From Mycolicibacterium psychrotolerans (GTDB lineage: Bacteria > Actinomycetota > Actinomycetes > Mycobacteriales > Mycobacteriaceae): a stretch of DNA of 64,000 nucleotides. The position numbers and the translations under genes were made by a program. Location of the stretch: positions 1,178,001 through 1,242,000 of the forward strand of contig NZ_AP022574.1 in the NCBI RefSeq assembly GCF_010729305.1, read 5' to 3'. Below the pieces are notes generated by a model. The model made no database searches and was not told where the DNA came from. It saw only the letters and a program-made list of their open reading frames with translations. Below are positions 1 through 14,357 of this stretch, piece by piece; the stretch's first letter is position 1; each line of letters begins with the position of its first letter.

Positions 1-295
1 CGTGTGCGGAGCGCACCTCGGTCCTGATCATCAGGTGCGAGAAGTCACGCTTCTCGTGGACGTTGGCGCTCTCGATCGGCCGGGTGAAACTCGGCCAGCC
101 GGTGCCGCTGTCGAACTTGTCGACCGAGGCGAACAGCGGTTCGCCGGACACCACGTCGACGTAGATGCCGGGTTCGTGGTTGTCCCAGTACTCGCCGGTG
201 AACGGTCGCTCGGTGCCATTGCGCTGGGTGACGTGGTACTGCTCGGGCGACAAGGCGTCGACCGCTTTCGGGTTCTTGTTGTAAACCTTCGACAT
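1..295 (-). CDS. msrB: Peptide-methionine (R)-S-oxide reductase, 3' part cut by window edge
   Basis: This gene reduces methionine-R-sulfoxide in proteins and so repairs oxidative damage in the cytoplasm. Only the first 98 codons are present, starting at ATG 295-293. The visible N-terminal half of the SelR fold contains the family signatures [20 protein letters not shown] and [13 protein letters not shown]. The catalytic Cys and the C-terminal zinc cysteines lie beyond the left edge. It is divergent from the SnoaL-like gene to its right, with about 80 bases between them. The family identification is firm; completeness of the gene cannot be judged. Confidence 0.9.
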   Translation of the reverse strand, partial: MSKVYNKNPKAVDALSPEQYHVTQRNGTERPFTGEYWDNHEPGIYVDVVSGEPLFASVDKFDSGTGWPSFTRPIESANVHEKRDFSHLMIRTEVRSAH

Positions 296-378
296 AGTGT
301 TTCCATAACGGCCTGTGCTGCGCATTTGTTCCGTGCGCCCCTCGACAACGCCGGGTAGAACGTGTTCTAGTTCTTGTC

Positions 379-879
379 GTGACAGCCAGTGCTTTCTCGC
401 GGGAGGAACTCGCGGACGCGTTCGCCGTGTTCGAGCGGACCGTCGACCGCGCGGCGGGGACGCGCGACTGGGATCCCTGGGTCGAGCAGTACACCGACGA
501 CGTGCTCTACATCGAGCACGCGGCGGGCACCATGCGCGGACGCGAGGAGGTGCGGCCCTGGATCTGGAACACCATGGAGAGCTTCCCCGGTAATCACATG
601 ACGGCGTTCCCGGCGCTGTGGAAGGTTTTCGACCCCGACACCGGCCGCGTCATCTGCGAACTCGACAACCCGATGCGCGACCCTGGCGACGGCACGATCA
701 TCAGCGCCACCAACATCTCGATCGTCACCTACGCCGGCGACGGCAAGTGGCGCCGCCAGGAGGACATCTACAACCCGCTGCGCTTCGTCAAGGCCACCCT
801 GAAGTGGTGCGCGAAGGCCCAGGAACTCGGCACCCTGCCCGACGAGGCGGCCGAGTGGATGGCCCGGGTGAGTCGATGA
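379..879 (+). CDS. SnoaL-like (NTF2-fold) protein
   Basis: This is a 166-residue single-domain protein of the NTF2/SnoaL alpha+beta barrel type. The pattern [16 protein letters not shown] followed by GREEVRPWI is typical of this fold. Such proteins act as small isomerases, hydrolases or limonene-epoxide-hydrolase-like enzymes, and the substrate cannot be read from sequence. The start is GTG at 379. The stop overlaps the start of the next gene (ATGA at 876-879), so the two are translationally coupled, which suggests a shared pathway, perhaps steroid or other hydrophobic substrates. Confidence 0.8.
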   Translation: MTASAFSREELADAFAVFERTVDRAAGTRDWDPWVEQYTDDVLYIEHAAGTMRGREEVRPWIWNTMESFPGNHMTAFPALWKVFDPDTGRVICELDNPMRDPGDGTIISATNISIVTYAGDGKWRRQEDIYNPLRFVKATLKWCAKAQELGTLPDEAAEWMARVSR

Positions 880-1904
880 GGGTGCTGGTGATCGGCGCCA
901 ACGGCTATCTGGGCAGCCACGTCACCCGTCAGCTCGTCGAGGCGGGGCAGGACGTGCGGGTGATGGTGCGCGAGGACGCCGTGACGTCCGGCAAGACCGT
1001 CGGCATCGATGACCTCATCGATGACCGGGCGGTCACCCGGTTCACCGGGGACATCTGGAACGACGCGGTGCTGCGCGAGGCGATGACCGGATGCGACGTC
1101 GTCTACTACTGCGTCGTCGACACCCGCGGCTGGCTGCGCGACCCGGCGCCGCTGTTCCGCACCAACGTCGACGGCACCCGCCACGTGCTCGACATCGCCA
1201 CCGAGCCGGCCATCGCCGCAGGACTGAGGAAGTTCGTCTTCACCAGCAGCTATGTGACCGTGGGACGCCGGCGCGGCCGCACCGCCACCGAGAACGACGA
1301 GATCGCCGACGAGCGCGGGCTCACGCCGTATGTGCGGTCTCGTCTGCAGGCCGAGAGGCTGGTGCTGGACTACGCCAGGAGCCGTGGCCTGCCCGCCGTG
1401 GCGATGTGCGTGTCCACCACCTACGGCGCGGGGGACTGGGGCCGCACGCCGCATGGTGCGATCATCGCCGGCGCCGCGTTCGGCAAGCTGCCGTTCGTGA
1501 TGGGCGGCATCGAGCTCGAGGCGGTGGGCATCGACGACGCCGCTCAGGCGCTGCTGCTGGCCGCCGAGAAGGGCCGCGTCGGTGAGCGGTATCTGATCTC
1601 GGAGAAGATGATCTCCAATGCCGAGGTGGTGCGGATCGCGGCCGAGGCGGCGGGCGTGCCCGCGCCGACGAGGACGATTCCGCTCGCGGTGTCCTACGCC
1701 ATAGCCGCGATGGGCAGCCTCAAGGGCCGGCTGACCGGAACCGACCAGCGGCTGTCGCTGGGCTCGCTGCGCCTGATGCGCGCCGAAGCGCCCGTCGACT
1801 GCACCAAGGCGAAGCGGGAGTTGGGCTGGCAGCCGCGACCGGTCGAGGAGTCGATCCGCGAAGCGGCGACGTTCTGGGTGGACCTGCGCGCCGCCAGGCG
1901 TTAG
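876..1904 (+). CDS. NAD(P)-dependent epimerase/dehydratase (extended SDR)
   Basis: This 342-residue Rossmann enzyme begins with the nucleotide-binding motif GANGYLGSHV at residues 7-16. A dihydroflavonol-reductase or 3-beta-hydroxysteroid-dehydrogenase-like core follows, including NVDGTRHVLD and FTSSYVTVG. The catalytic region around YVRSRLQAERLVLDYA carries a Y-x3-Q variant rather than the classical YxxxK, so the catalytic Lys may be displaced or absent. ATG 876 is chosen because it gives the ATGA overlap with the upstream SnoaL-like gene and places the glycine motif at the N-terminus. The substrate is unknown; a ketone or aldehyde reductase role is an inference. Confidence 0.82.
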   Translation: MRVLVIGANGYLGSHVTRQLVEAGQDVRVMVREDAVTSGKTVGIDDLIDDRAVTRFTGDIWNDAVLREAMTGCDVVYYCVVDTRGWLRDPAPLFRTNVDGTRHVLDIATEPAIAAGLRKFVFTSSYVTVGRRRGRTATENDEIADERGLTPYVRSRLQAERLVLDYARSRGLPAVAMCVSTTYGAGDWGRTPHGAIIAGAAFGKLPFVMGGIELEAVGIDDAAQALLLAAEKGRVGERYLISEKMISNAEVVRIAAEAAGVPAPTRTIPLAVSYAIAAMGSLKGRLTGTDQRLSLGSLRLMRAEAPVDCTKAKRELGWQPRPVEESIREAATFWVDLRAARR

Positions 1905-1907
1905 CGC

Positions 1908-2366
1908 TCAGGCGGCCCGCAGTCCGAGCACCGGCTGTCGTTGTCGCCCGTCGCAGAACGTCGCCGACCACGGCCACCGTCCCCTGCCATCGGCCCAGAC
2001 GGCCTGCAGCACCCGGATGGGACCCTCCGCATGGGTGACGGCCCAGCCGCAGTGCACATCCGGATGATCCACGTCGACGAACTCGACGGCAGGGCCGTCC
2101 GGAACCACGAACCGATCTCCGGACCCCCACCGCGCACCCCGCAGCGCCTCCCCTGCCAGCGCCCGCAGAAGGCGCAGCGCCCGCGGCGGAGACACGCTGG
2201 TCACCAGCACCTCGGGCAGGTTCCGATCGGAGAGTCCCACGGTATAGGCGAACGGCATGGTGTCCTCGACGTACTGGACCATCCACCCGTTCCTGAGCAC
2301 CTTGCCCCGCACGACCTCCAGGTAGTCCTGCCGGGTCGCGGTGGGGTGATCGCAGAGCCAACACAT
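1908..2366 (-). CDS. DUF4262 domain protein
   Basis: This is a 152-residue protein of the DUF4262 type. It starts MCWLCDHP, where CxxC is a possible metal or disulfide pair, and continues with GWMVQYVEDTMPFAYTVGLS, a typical opening of the family, whose function is unknown. The ATG at 2366 is preferred over a longer reading frame because upstream residues have no family character. Its 3' end converges on the reductase gene, with the two stops 3 bases apart. It is divergent from the FAD enzyme, whose start is about 50 bases away. Confidence 0.75.
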   Translation of the reverse strand: MCWLCDHPTATRQDYLEVVRGKVLRNGWMVQYVEDTMPFAYTVGLSDRNLPEVLVTSVSPPRALRLLRALAGEALRGARWGSGDRFVVPDGPAVEFVDVDHPDVHCGWAVTHAEGPIRVLQAVWADGRGRWPWSATFCDGRQRQPVLGLRAA

Positions 2367-2418
2367 GCGCACAGCGTGCACCCGCACACCGACATGGCGG
2401 TGCTGCCACAATCTGTCG

Positions 2419-3786
2419 GTGCGCAACGGTGACATCTCCCACTGGTTCGACCGACTGCCGACGCCCAGGGCGTTCCTGCCCGGTGGTCGCGACGCAGACG
2501 TCTGCATCGTCGGCGCCGGCTACACCGGACTGTGGACGGCGTACTACCTGAAGAAGGCGGACCCGAGCCTGCGCATCGTGGTGCTCGAGGCGCGCTTCGC
2601 CGGGTTCGGGGCGTCCGGGCGCAACGGCGGCTGGCTGTCGGGGCTGGTGCCCGGGGACCGTGAGCGCATGGCGCGTCAGTACGGCCGGGACGGAGTGGTG
2701 GGCTGGCAGCGCGCCCTCAACGAGTCCGTCGACGAGGTCATCGACGTGGCCGCCCGGGAAGGCATCGAGGCGGGCATCGTCAAGGGCGGGACACTGGAGG
2801 TGGCCCGCAACCGCGCCCAAGCCGGCCGGCTTGCCGCCGCGGCGGCAGCCGAGCGTCGCTGGCAGGTCGACGGCATCGAAGAGCTGTCGAAAGACGAAGC
2901 CTCGCAACGTATTCGGCTCAGCGATGTGGTGGCGGCCTATCACAACCCGCACTGCGCCAGGGTCCAGCCGGCTGCGCTGGTGCGCGGTCTGGCCGACACG
3001 GTCGTCGCGCTGGGAGTGGACATCTACGAAGGCTCACCGGTCACCGAGATCGCGGCGGGCCGGGCCGTCACCCCGCGCGGTACCGTCACCGCGCCGGTGG
3101 TGCTGCGGGCCACCGAGGGGTTCACCGCCGGGCTGCCCGGACTCAAACGCCGCTGGCTGCCGATGAACAGCTCGATGATCGCGACCGACCCGATCCCCGC
3201 CGAGGTGTGGGACGCGATCGGCTGGGAGGGCCGCGAAACCCTCGGCGACACCGCGCACGGCTTCTTCTACGCGCAACGCACGGTCGACGACCGCATCGCG
3301 ATCGGCGGGCGCAGCGTCCCGTACCGCTTCGGTTCCCGCACCGACCGCGACGGCCGGGTGCCCGCGCGCACCATCGACGCGTTGACCGCCACGCTGCGCA
3401 CAGTCCTCCCGCAGGTGGCAGGCGTCGGGATCGCCCACGGCTGGTGCGGGGTGCTGGCCGTGCCACGCGACTGGGAGGCGACGGTCGACTTCGACCGGGC
3501 CAGCGGCCTCGGCTGGGCGGGCGGCTACGTCGGCCACGGCGTGACCGCCACCAATCTCGCCGGCCGGACGCTCGCCGATCTGGTGCTCGGGCACGCAACG
3601 CCGCTGACGGAACTGCCGTGGGTGGGGCACCGGTCGAAGAACTGGGAACCCGAACCGCTGCGCTGGCTCGGTGTGCGCGGCATGTATCTGGCCTACAAGG
3701 CCGCCGATTGGCACGAGGGCAGGGGCCGCGCCCGGACCTCGCCCATCGCGGTGGTCGCCGACAAGATCGCCGGGCGCCCGCACTGA
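2419..3786 (+). CDS. FAD-dependent oxidoreductase (DAO family)
   Basis: This 455-residue flavoenzyme has the dinucleotide motif DVCIVGAGYTGLWTAYYL near residues 27-44 and the GFGASGRNGGW signature of gamma-glutamylputrescine oxidase or PuuB-like amine oxidases. A second substrate/FAD segment, GWCGVLAVPRDWEATVDFD, is followed by GLGWAGGYVGHGVTATNLAGR, which is the C-terminal FAD contact. It probably oxidises an amine or amino acid, but the substrate is not determinable. The GTG at 2419 is chosen as start because the longer N-terminal extension has no homology character. The neighbouring DUF427 gene is only 7 bases downstream. Confidence 0.82.
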   Translation: MRNGDISHWFDRLPTPRAFLPGGRDADVCIVGAGYTGLWTAYYLKKADPSLRIVVLEARFAGFGASGRNGGWLSGLVPGDRERMARQYGRDGVVGWQRALNESVDEVIDVAAREGIEAGIVKGGTLEVARNRAQAGRLAAAAAAERRWQVDGIEELSKDEASQRIRLSDVVAAYHNPHCARVQPAALVRGLADTVVALGVDIYEGSPVTEIAAGRAVTPRGTVTAPVVLRATEGFTAGLPGLKRRWLPMNSSMIATDPIPAEVWDAIGWEGRETLGDTAHGFFYAQRTVDDRIAIGGRSVPYRFGSRTDRDGRVPARTIDALTATLRTVLPQVAGVGIAHGWCGVLAVPRDWEATVDFDRASGLGWAGGYVGHGVTATNLAGRTLADLVLGHATPLTELPWVGHRSKNWEPEPLRWLGVRGMYLAYKAADWHEGRGRARTSPIAVVADKIAGRPH

Positions 3787-3793
3787 GCGTTCA

Positions 3794-4180
3794 ATGGTGG
3801 GTATGACCGACCGACCTGTGCTCGAGCCGTCCAGCACCCATCCGATCACCGTCGAACCCACGGGCCGACACGTCGTCGTCCTGATCGAGGGCGACGTCGT
3901 CGCCGAGACCGACGCCGCGCTCACGCTGCAGGAGGCGAGCTACCCTGCGGTGCAGTACATCCCGATCGCCGACGTGGCGCAGGACCTGCTGGTCCGCAGT
4001 GACACCGCGACCTACTGCCCGTTCAAGGGCGACGCCGCCTACTACCATCTGCGCACCTCCGGCGGCGCCACGGTCACCGACGCGGTGTGGACCTACGAGC
4101 AGCCCTATCCCGCGGTGGCCGCCATCGCCGGGCACGTGGCGTTCTATCCGGACAAGGCCGATGTCCGGGTGCAGCCCTAG
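3794..4180 (+). CDS. DUF427 family protein
   Basis: This is a small protein of about 128 residues with the DUF427 beta-tent fold. The motif DTATYCPFKGDAAYYHL is characteristic, as is the C-terminal HVAFYPDKADV. Family members have no firmly assigned reaction. The start is ATG 3794 or ATG 3803; neither has a good ribosome site. It sits between the FAD enzyme and the DNA glycosylase with very short gaps, so the three may be co-transcribed. Confidence 0.82.
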   Translation: MVGMTDRPVLEPSSTHPITVEPTGRHVVVLIEGDVVAETDAALTLQEASYPAVQYIPIADVAQDLLVRSDTATYCPFKGDAAYYHLRTSGGATVTDAVWTYEQPYPAVAAIAGHVAFYPDKADVRVQP

Positions 4181-4183
4181 GCT

Positions 4184-5101
4184 GTGCGCGTGCACAGTAC
4201 GGCCAGCGTGGTGTTCGCCGGCCCGGCGAGTCCGGGGCTGACGCTCGCGCCGCTGCGCCGGGGCCGGGCCGACCCGTGCCATCACGACGCCCCCGACGGC
4301 GCGATCTGGCGCACCAGCCTGCTCGCGAGCGGACCGGTGACCGCCAGACTCAGCCGGGACGCCGTCGACACCGTCGGCTGCGAAGCCTGGGGACCCGGCG
4401 CCGGCGAGTTCACCGACGCCCTGCCCGCCCTGCTCGGCGCCGACGACGACAAGACCGGGTTCGATCCGCGGGATCCGACGATCGCGCGTGCCCACCAGCG
4501 GGTGCCGCACCTGCGGCTGGGCCGCACCGGGCGCGTGCTCGAGGCGCTGGTGCCCGCCATCCTCGAACAGCGGGTGTACGGCAAGGACGCCCGGCGCGCC
4601 TGGCGCAGACTCGTCGGCAAGTACGGCACCCCCGCGCCCGGGCCGGCTCCGGCGCACATGCGGGTGCCCCCGACGGCCGAGGCGTGGCGACGCGTGCCCT
4701 CCTGGGAGTTCCACCTCGCCAACGTCGACCCCGGCCGCGCCCGGACCATCGTCGGCTGCGCCCAGCGGGCCGACGCGCTCGAACGCCTGGTGCACCGGTC
4801 CTCCGAGGCGGCGCGTGCCGCGCTGATGTCGCTGCCCGGGGTCGGGGTGTGGACGGCGGCCGAGACCGCGCAGCGTGCCTTCGGTGACGCCGACGCACTG
4901 TCGGTGGGGGATTACCACCTGTCCACCATGGTGGGCTGGAGCCTGCTCGGTCACCCCATCGACGACGACGCGATGGTGGCGCTGCTCGCGCCGCTGGCGC
5001 CGCACCGGCACCGCGCGGTCCGGTTGCTGGAAGCCAGTGGCCTCGCGGTGAATCCGCGCTTCGGGCCACGCGCTGCGATACCGAACCTTGCCGAAATGTG
5101 A
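4184..5101 (+). CDS. DNA-3-methyladenine glycosylase 2 family (AlkA-like, HhH-GPD)
   Basis: This 305-residue base-excision-repair glycosylase should remove alkylated purines from DNA. The central helix-hairpin-helix is visible as LMSLPGVGVWTAAETAQRA at about residues 223-241. The GPD loop with the presumed catalytic Asp follows at GDADALSVGDYHL. The N-terminal third is AlkA-like and poorly conserved. GTG 4184 and GTG 4190 are both possible starts. It lies directly after DUF427 and about 70 bases before dps; repair and DNA protection genes are adjacent, though co-regulation is not shown. Confidence 0.85.
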   Translation: MRVHSTASVVFAGPASPGLTLAPLRRGRADPCHHDAPDGAIWRTSLLASGPVTARLSRDAVDTVGCEAWGPGAGEFTDALPALLGADDDKTGFDPRDPTIARAHQRVPHLRLGRTGRVLEALVPAILEQRVYGKDARRAWRRLVGKYGTPAPGPAPAHMRVPPTAEAWRRVPSWEFHLANVDPGRARTIVGCAQRADALERLVHRSSEAARAALMSLPGVGVWTAAETAQRAFGDADALSVGDYHLSTMVGWSLLGHPIDDDAMVALLAPLAPHRHRAVRLLEASGLAVNPRFGPRAAIPNLAEM

Positions 5102-5171
5102 CGTCTGCCAGAGGGGATTATCGCGCCGACGGCCCGGGTACACCTCGCGGGAACAACGCGAAGGAGCCAAC

Positions 5172-5720
5172 ATGAGTGCATTCACCGTGCCCGGACTGTC
5201 CGACAAGCAGGGCGCCGAGGTGGCCGAACTTCTGCAGAAGGCGCTGAGCCGCTACAACGATCTGCACCTCACCCTCAAGCATGTGCATTGGAATGTGGTG
5301 GGGCCCAACTTCATCGGCGTCCACGAGATGATCGATCCGCAGGTCGAGCTGGTGCGTGGGTACGCCGACGAGGTCGCGGAACGCATCGCCGCACTCGGCG
5401 CGTCGCCGCAGGGCACGCCGGGCGCGATCCAGAACGACCGCACGTGGGACGACTACTCCGTCGGCCGCGACACGGTCCAGGCGCACCTGGCGGCGCTGGA
5501 TCTCGTCTACACCGGGGTCATCGAGGACACCCGCAAGAGCATCGAGAGGGTCGGGGAGCTCGACCCGGTCACCGAAGACATGCTCATCGGGCACGCAGGC
5601 GAGCTGGAGAAGTTCCAGTGGTTCGTGCGCGCGCATCTGGAGAACTCGGGCGGTCAGCTCGCCAACGAGGGCGCCGACACCGAGAAGAGCGCCGCCGGCC
5701 AGGCCAAGAAGAACTCCTGA
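5172..5720 (+). CDS. dps: DNA-binding ferritin-like protein from starved cells
   Basis: This 182-residue Dps oxidises and stores iron in a 12-subunit shell, and its tails bind DNA. The intersubunit ferroxidase residues are in KHVHWNVVGPNFIGVHEMIDPQVE. The Lys/Ala-rich C-terminal tail (AAGQAKKNS) resembles the DNA-binding tail described for M. smegmatis Dps1. A strong ribosome site, AAGGAG at 5161-5166, sits 5 bases before ATG 5172. The gene converges on the aquaporin gene, with only 7 bases between stops. Confidence 0.95.
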   Translation: MSAFTVPGLSDKQGAEVAELLQKALSRYNDLHLTLKHVHWNVVGPNFIGVHEMIDPQVELVRGYADEVAERIAALGASPQGTPGAIQNDRTWDDYSVGRDTVQAHLAALDLVYTGVIEDTRKSIERVGELDPVTEDMLIGHAGELEKFQWFVRAHLENSGGQLANEGADTEKSAAGQAKKNS

Positions 5721-5727
5721 CCGACTG

Positions 5728-6507
5728 TCAGTGCTCCGGGGTTCCGCCCGGGAGCGCTTCATCGCGGACCGGCCGGTCGGCGAGTTTGTCGGCGGTACCG
5801 AAAAGATACGGATAGGCGACACCGGCGACGGCGGCGCCCACCAGCGGAGCGACCCAGAACACCCACAGCTGCGCGGGGGCGCCGTCGCCGTTGAAGAACG
5901 CGACGCCGGTGGACCGCGCCGGGTTCACCGAGGTGTTGGAGATCGGTATCGAGATCAGGTGGATCAGCGTCAGCGTCAGGCCGATCGACAGCCCGGCGAA
6001 ACCCTTCGGCGCGCGGTCGTCGGTCGACCCGAGGATGACCAGCAGGAACACGAATGTCAGCAGCACCTCGGCGATGAGCACCGCGACCAGCGAGTAGCCG
6101 CCGGGGGAGTGGCTGCCGTATCCGTTGGCAGCCATGTTGCCTGTGGCGGTGAAGCCGTCGCGGCCCCGGGCGATCGCATAGATCGCCGCTCCGGCGACCA
6201 GTCCGGCGACCACCTGCGTGACCCAGTATCCGGGCAGCGCCTTCCACTCGACCCGCTTGGCCAGCGCCGCACCCAGCGTGACCGCCGGGTTGAAGTGCCC
6301 GCCCGAAATGGTGCCGAACGCATAGACGCCGGTGAGCACGGTCAGCCCGAACGCCAGCGCGACGCCGGCGAAACCGATCCCCAGCGAGACGCCGTCGTCG
6401 GAGAGAAACTTCGCGGCGAAGACGGCGCTGCCGCAGCCGCCGAACACCAGCCAGAACGTTCCGATGAACTCCGCTGCGAGGCGGTGCAGCATCGTGGGTG
6501 GACGCAT
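5728..6507 (-). CDS. Aquaporin (AqpZ-like MIP channel)
   Basis: This 259-residue membrane channel moves water and perhaps glycerol. Six transmembrane segments and both NPA half-helices are visible: HFNPAVT after the second helix and SVNPARS after the fifth. The N-terminus ([17 protein letters not shown]) is typical of the AqpZ branch. The ATG at 6507 is preceded by an AAGGG ribosome site. A second Met at 6492 is a possible alternative start. The gene converges with dps. Confidence 0.93.
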   Translation of the reverse strand: MRPPTMLHRLAAEFIGTFWLVFGGCGSAVFAAKFLSDDGVSLGIGFAGVALAFGLTVLTGVYAFGTISGGHFNPAVTLGAALAKRVEWKALPGYWVTQVVAGLVAGAAIYAIARGRDGFTATGNMAANGYGSHSPGGYSLVAVLIAEVLLTFVFLLVILGSTDDRAPKGFAGLSIGLTLTLIHLISIPISNTSVNPARSTGVAFFNGDGAPAQLWVFWVAPLVGAAVAGVAYPYLFGTADKLADRPVRDEALPGGTPEH

Positions 6508-6613
6508 GGGGAGCCCTTCCGCTCGGTGGGGCTCAACTGTGACAGCTTGCGGCGGTGCGCGGTCCCGGTGTGTCCGAACTGATGCGTTAGCGCAACGACG
6601 GCTCCACCGCAGG

Positions 6614-7441
6614 TCAGCGGTAACCGGTGAGCCGGGCCAGCAGCGCGGTCCGGCCGTCGGCGCCCACCGCTGTCGCCTCGGCCACGCCGCTGCCGCGGCC
6701 GGCATGCAGTGCCCGGGCGGCGTAGTGAGCCTCCCCGCCGCCATGGAAGGGACGCAGGAAGTTCACGCGCAGCGACGCCGGGTGAAAGGCGGCCCCTGCG
6801 GCGCGGTGCAATGCGGCCGACCCGACGAGTTCGAGGCCCATCGACGACACCCCGCCGTGCACGGCGCCCACCAAGTTGTTCAGCACCGGATCGTCGTTCT
6901 GCATCAAAGCGCTTCCCGCACTCCCGGTTTCAGCGACCTCGACGGACATCAGGTCCGCCAGCCGATGCCCCGGCAGTGACGCGGACCCGGCCTCGGGCCA
7001 TGCGACCAGATCCGCGGGGGAGGCGATGTAGAACGAGCGGACGGTCGCGGTTGCCACGATGACGTCCTGCACGCTCAGCTCGCAGAGCGCGAGAGCGGTG
7101 GCGCCCTTCGGTCCGAAGGGACGCGCGACGCCGACCACCGGGACGTCGGGTGCGGCCGCGATGGCCTCGGCGGCCCCAGGAGCGATCTCCACGGCCAGCT
7201 CGCTGGACACCGTCCACTCGCCGGTCCCGCGCCGCAGATGATTGACCACGCCGCCGATGTGGTCGACCAGCATGGCCAGCGGGGCAACGGTGGCCTCATC
7301 GGTACAGGGATTGGTCAGACCGGCCACCGGGATCGACGCCACAGAGCGATCCGCGCCTTCGCGGGTGGTGTCGATGCCGAAGCGGCCCAGCGGAGTGTTC
7401 AACGGGTGGGGCACTCCTGCAGCCTGACGGCTCCGTGCCAC
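6614..7441 (-). CDS. Acyl-CoA thioesterase-like protein (PaaI/hotdog, tandem)
   Basis: This protein of about 275 residues appears to hold two hotdog-fold halves. The C-terminal half carries [19 protein letters not shown] and [13 protein letters not shown], which are PaaI/thioesterase motifs. The N-terminal half has an equivalent but degenerate segment, [11 protein letters not shown]. It would hydrolyse an acyl-CoA of unknown chain. The true start may be a later GTG near 7414, since the first nine residues have little family character. It is followed by the aquaporin gene in the same direction after a gap of about 106 bases. Confidence 0.75.
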   Translation of the reverse strand: MARSRQAAGVPHPLNTPLGRFGIDTTREGADRSVASIPVAGLTNPCTDEATVAPLAMLVDHIGGVVNHLRRGTGEWTVSSELAVEIAPGAAEAIAAAPDVPVVGVARPFGPKGATALALCELSVQDVIVATATVRSFYIASPADLVAWPEAGSASLPGHRLADLMSVEVAETGSAGSALMQNDDPVLNNLVGAVHGGVSSMGLELVGSAALHRAAGAAFHPASLRVNFLRPFHGGGEAHYAARALHAGRGSGVAEATAVGADGRTALLARLTGYR

Positions 7442-8047
7442 ACCCGGTACCCCTTGGGGGTATTCCTGACAGTGTGTTCGATCGAGGCAGGCGAATCAGC
7501 GAATCGCGAAAAGGGCTGTGGGGCAACGGCATCCGGGATGGGAGCCGGGGGTGCTCTGCCGGCGTCACCGTCGCCCGGGTTTGCTCGCCGCCTCGAGGGG
7601 CGCTCTCAGCAGGTGGCAGGGGAATTCTAAGAATCCGACGAGGCTTTGTGCAAATGTTGGACGGTCCTTTCTCGCACTACACGGCCATTTCTTCCTCTAC
7701 CAGCAAATCAAGGGCGGAGGTGAGGCGGGTGTGTGATGTGTCTCTCATCCGGCCATCCGAGTAGTTGCCGGGGCGAAACACCGCCCACGGCAACGTTATT
7801 CGACTGTGATCTGACGGCCCGGGTCGCCGACGGCCGAATTGGCGGGCGAACTGGCTTAGGGTCAACTAAGTTGGCATGTCAGGGGCCCTTTGTCATATCG
7901 TTTTGAGCACTTGTGGCGCGTGGAAAAAGGGCCGTCGTTCAGTGCTGCACGAAGGTCCCTCCGCCGCCGCCCCGGCTAACGCTCTCGTCAACGGTTGCCG
8001 TTCGCGAACGCTCCGCCGAGGTCTGTGAAGAAATAAGGTAGGTGGGA
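7442..8047. other. 606-base intergenic region upstream of gltB
   Basis: I see no convincing protein gene here; the short frames lack family character and a ribosome site. The stretch must carry promoter and leader sequences for gltB. An imperfectly spaced inverted repeat pairs GGCCCTTT (7884-7891) with AAAGGGCC (7926-7933). A perfect 12-base palindrome CGTTCGCGAACG lies at 7999-8010, about 38 bases before the gltB start, and is a candidate operator. No known regulator motif could be assigned. Confidence 0.5.
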
Positions 8048-12623
<4,576 letters not shown>

Positions 12624-12631
<8 letters not shown>

Positions 12632-14090
12632 TCCGCGCGGTTTCATGAAGTACACGCACCGCGAGACCCCGCCGCGGCGCCCCGTCGATCTTCGGCTGAG
12701 GGACTGGAAAGAGGTCTACGAAGAGTTCCCCGAGGACCACCTCCAGGTTCAGGCATCGCGATGCATGGACTGCGGAATCCCCTTCTGCCACAACGGCTGT
12801 CCGCTGGGGAACCTGATCCCGGAGTGGAACGACCTGGTGCGCACCGCGCGCTGGCGCGACGCCATCGAGCGGCTGCACGCGACCAACAACTTCCCGGAAT
12901 TCACCGGGCGGCTGTGTCCGGCGCCGTGCGAGGGGTCGTGTGTGCTGGGCATCAACCAGGATCCCGTGACCATCAAGCAGGTCGAGGTCGAGATCATCGA
13001 CAGGGCCTTCGCCGAAGGCTGGGTCGTGCCGTTGCCTCCGGACCGGTTGACGGGCAAGAAGGTGGCCGTCGTCGGGTCGGGGCCCGCGGGATTGGCTGCC
13101 GCGCAACAGCTCACCCGGGCCGGCCATGACGTGACGGTGTTCGAGCGCGACGACCGCATCGGCGGGCTGCTGCGCTACGGCATCCCCGAGTTCAAGATGG
13201 AGAAGCGCCACATCGACCGGCGCCTTGAGCAGATGCGGGCCGAGGGCACACAGTTCCGCACCGGCGTCAACGTCGGGGTCGACATCACCGCCGCGCAGCT
13301 GCGCTCCGAGTTCGATGCCGTCGTGCTGGCCGGGGGCGCCACCGCCCGTCGTGACCTGCCGATCCCCGGTCGCGACCTGACGGGCATCCACCAGGCCATG
13401 GAGTACCTGCCGTGGGCCAACCGCGTCCAGCTCGGCGACCCGGTCGTCGACGACGACGGCCAGCCGCCGATCACGGCGAAGGGCAAGAAGGTCATCATCA
13501 TCGGCGGCGGCGACACCGGCGCCGACTGCCTGGGCACCGCGCACCGGCAGGGCGCCGAGCATGTGCACCAGTTCGAGATCATGCCCCGCCCGCCGGAGAC
13601 CCGCGCCGATTCCACCCCGTGGCCGACGTACCCGCTGATGTACCGCGTCACCTCCGCGCACGAGGAGGGCGGCGACCGCGTCTACTCGGTCAACACCGAG
13701 GAGTTCTACGGCGAGGACGGCCGGGTGACCGGGCTGCGTGGCTATGAGGTCGAGATGAAGGCGGGCAAGTTCGAGAAGGTCGAGGGCACCGACTTCGAGA
13801 TGGACGCCGACCTGGTGCTGCTCGCCATGGGTTTCACCGGCCCCGAACGGGAGGGCCTGCTGACCGACCTCGGCGTCGAGATCAACGAGCGCGGCAACGT
13901 CGGGCGTGACTCGGTGTTCGCCACCTCGGTGCCCGGCGTGTACGTCGCCGGCGACATGGGCCGCGGGCAGTCGCTGATCGTCTGGGCGATCGCCGAGGGC
14001 CGCGCCGCGGCGTCGGCGGTCGATCGGTGCCTGATGGGCCACACGGCGCTGCCGGCGCCGATCAAGCCGACGGCCGTCCCCCAGCGCTAG
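12624..14090 (+). CDS. gltD: Glutamate synthase small subunit
   Basis: This 488-residue FAD/NADPH subunit passes electrons from NADPH to GltB. The N-terminal 4Fe-4S cysteine clusters are [14 protein letters not shown] and CPAPCEGSC. The FAD motif is [17 protein letters not shown], and the NADPH motif is [19 protein letters not shown]-terminal FAD contact is seen at [18 protein letters not shown]. The GTG start at 12624 overlaps the end of gltB, indicating translational coupling for a stoichiometric complex. Confidence 0.97.
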
Positions 14091-14107
14091 GCCATTCATC
14101 GCTCGGT

Positions 14108-14170
14108 CACCGAGCGTGCACGAACGGTTGTGATCGCATCGAATTCACAACCGTGGCGGCACGCTCGGTG
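14108..14170. repeat. Nested inverted repeat after gltD
   Basis: Two stems are nested. The outer arms are CACCGAGCGTGC (14108-14119) and GCACGCTCGGTG (14159-14170), 12 perfect pairs. The inner arms are CGGTTGTGA (14125-14133) and TCACAACCG (14145-14153), 9 perfect pairs around an 11-base loop. It starts 18 bases after the gltD stop, so it could end or stabilise the gltBD transcript, though no T tract follows. The form also resembles dispersed intergenic palindromes of mycobacteria; that is an inference. Confidence 0.8.
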
Positions 14171-14357
14171 CACGAGACGGTCGCAGCACGGTTTCGGCGC
14201 GTTAACACCCGTCACTTCAGTCACACCAGAAACAGCATATTTTTATTCGGCGTGCCTCCAACTGTTTGCCAGCAGTCGGGTATCTAATGACTCGTTAAGG
14301 GCGCTGCGGTAAGGTGGCTCCCCGGTTCAGCTATTGGCATACCGCAGGAGTTTCACC

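Noticed and set aside
3791..5206. 471-codon minus-strand frame opposite the DUF427, glycosylase and dps genes
   Set aside because: Three real plus-strand genes with clear families occupy the region; the minus translation has no family character.
7435..7764. Short plus-strand open frame upstream of gltB
   Set aside because: It has no ribosome site and no domain, and its composition is like that of non-coding sequence.
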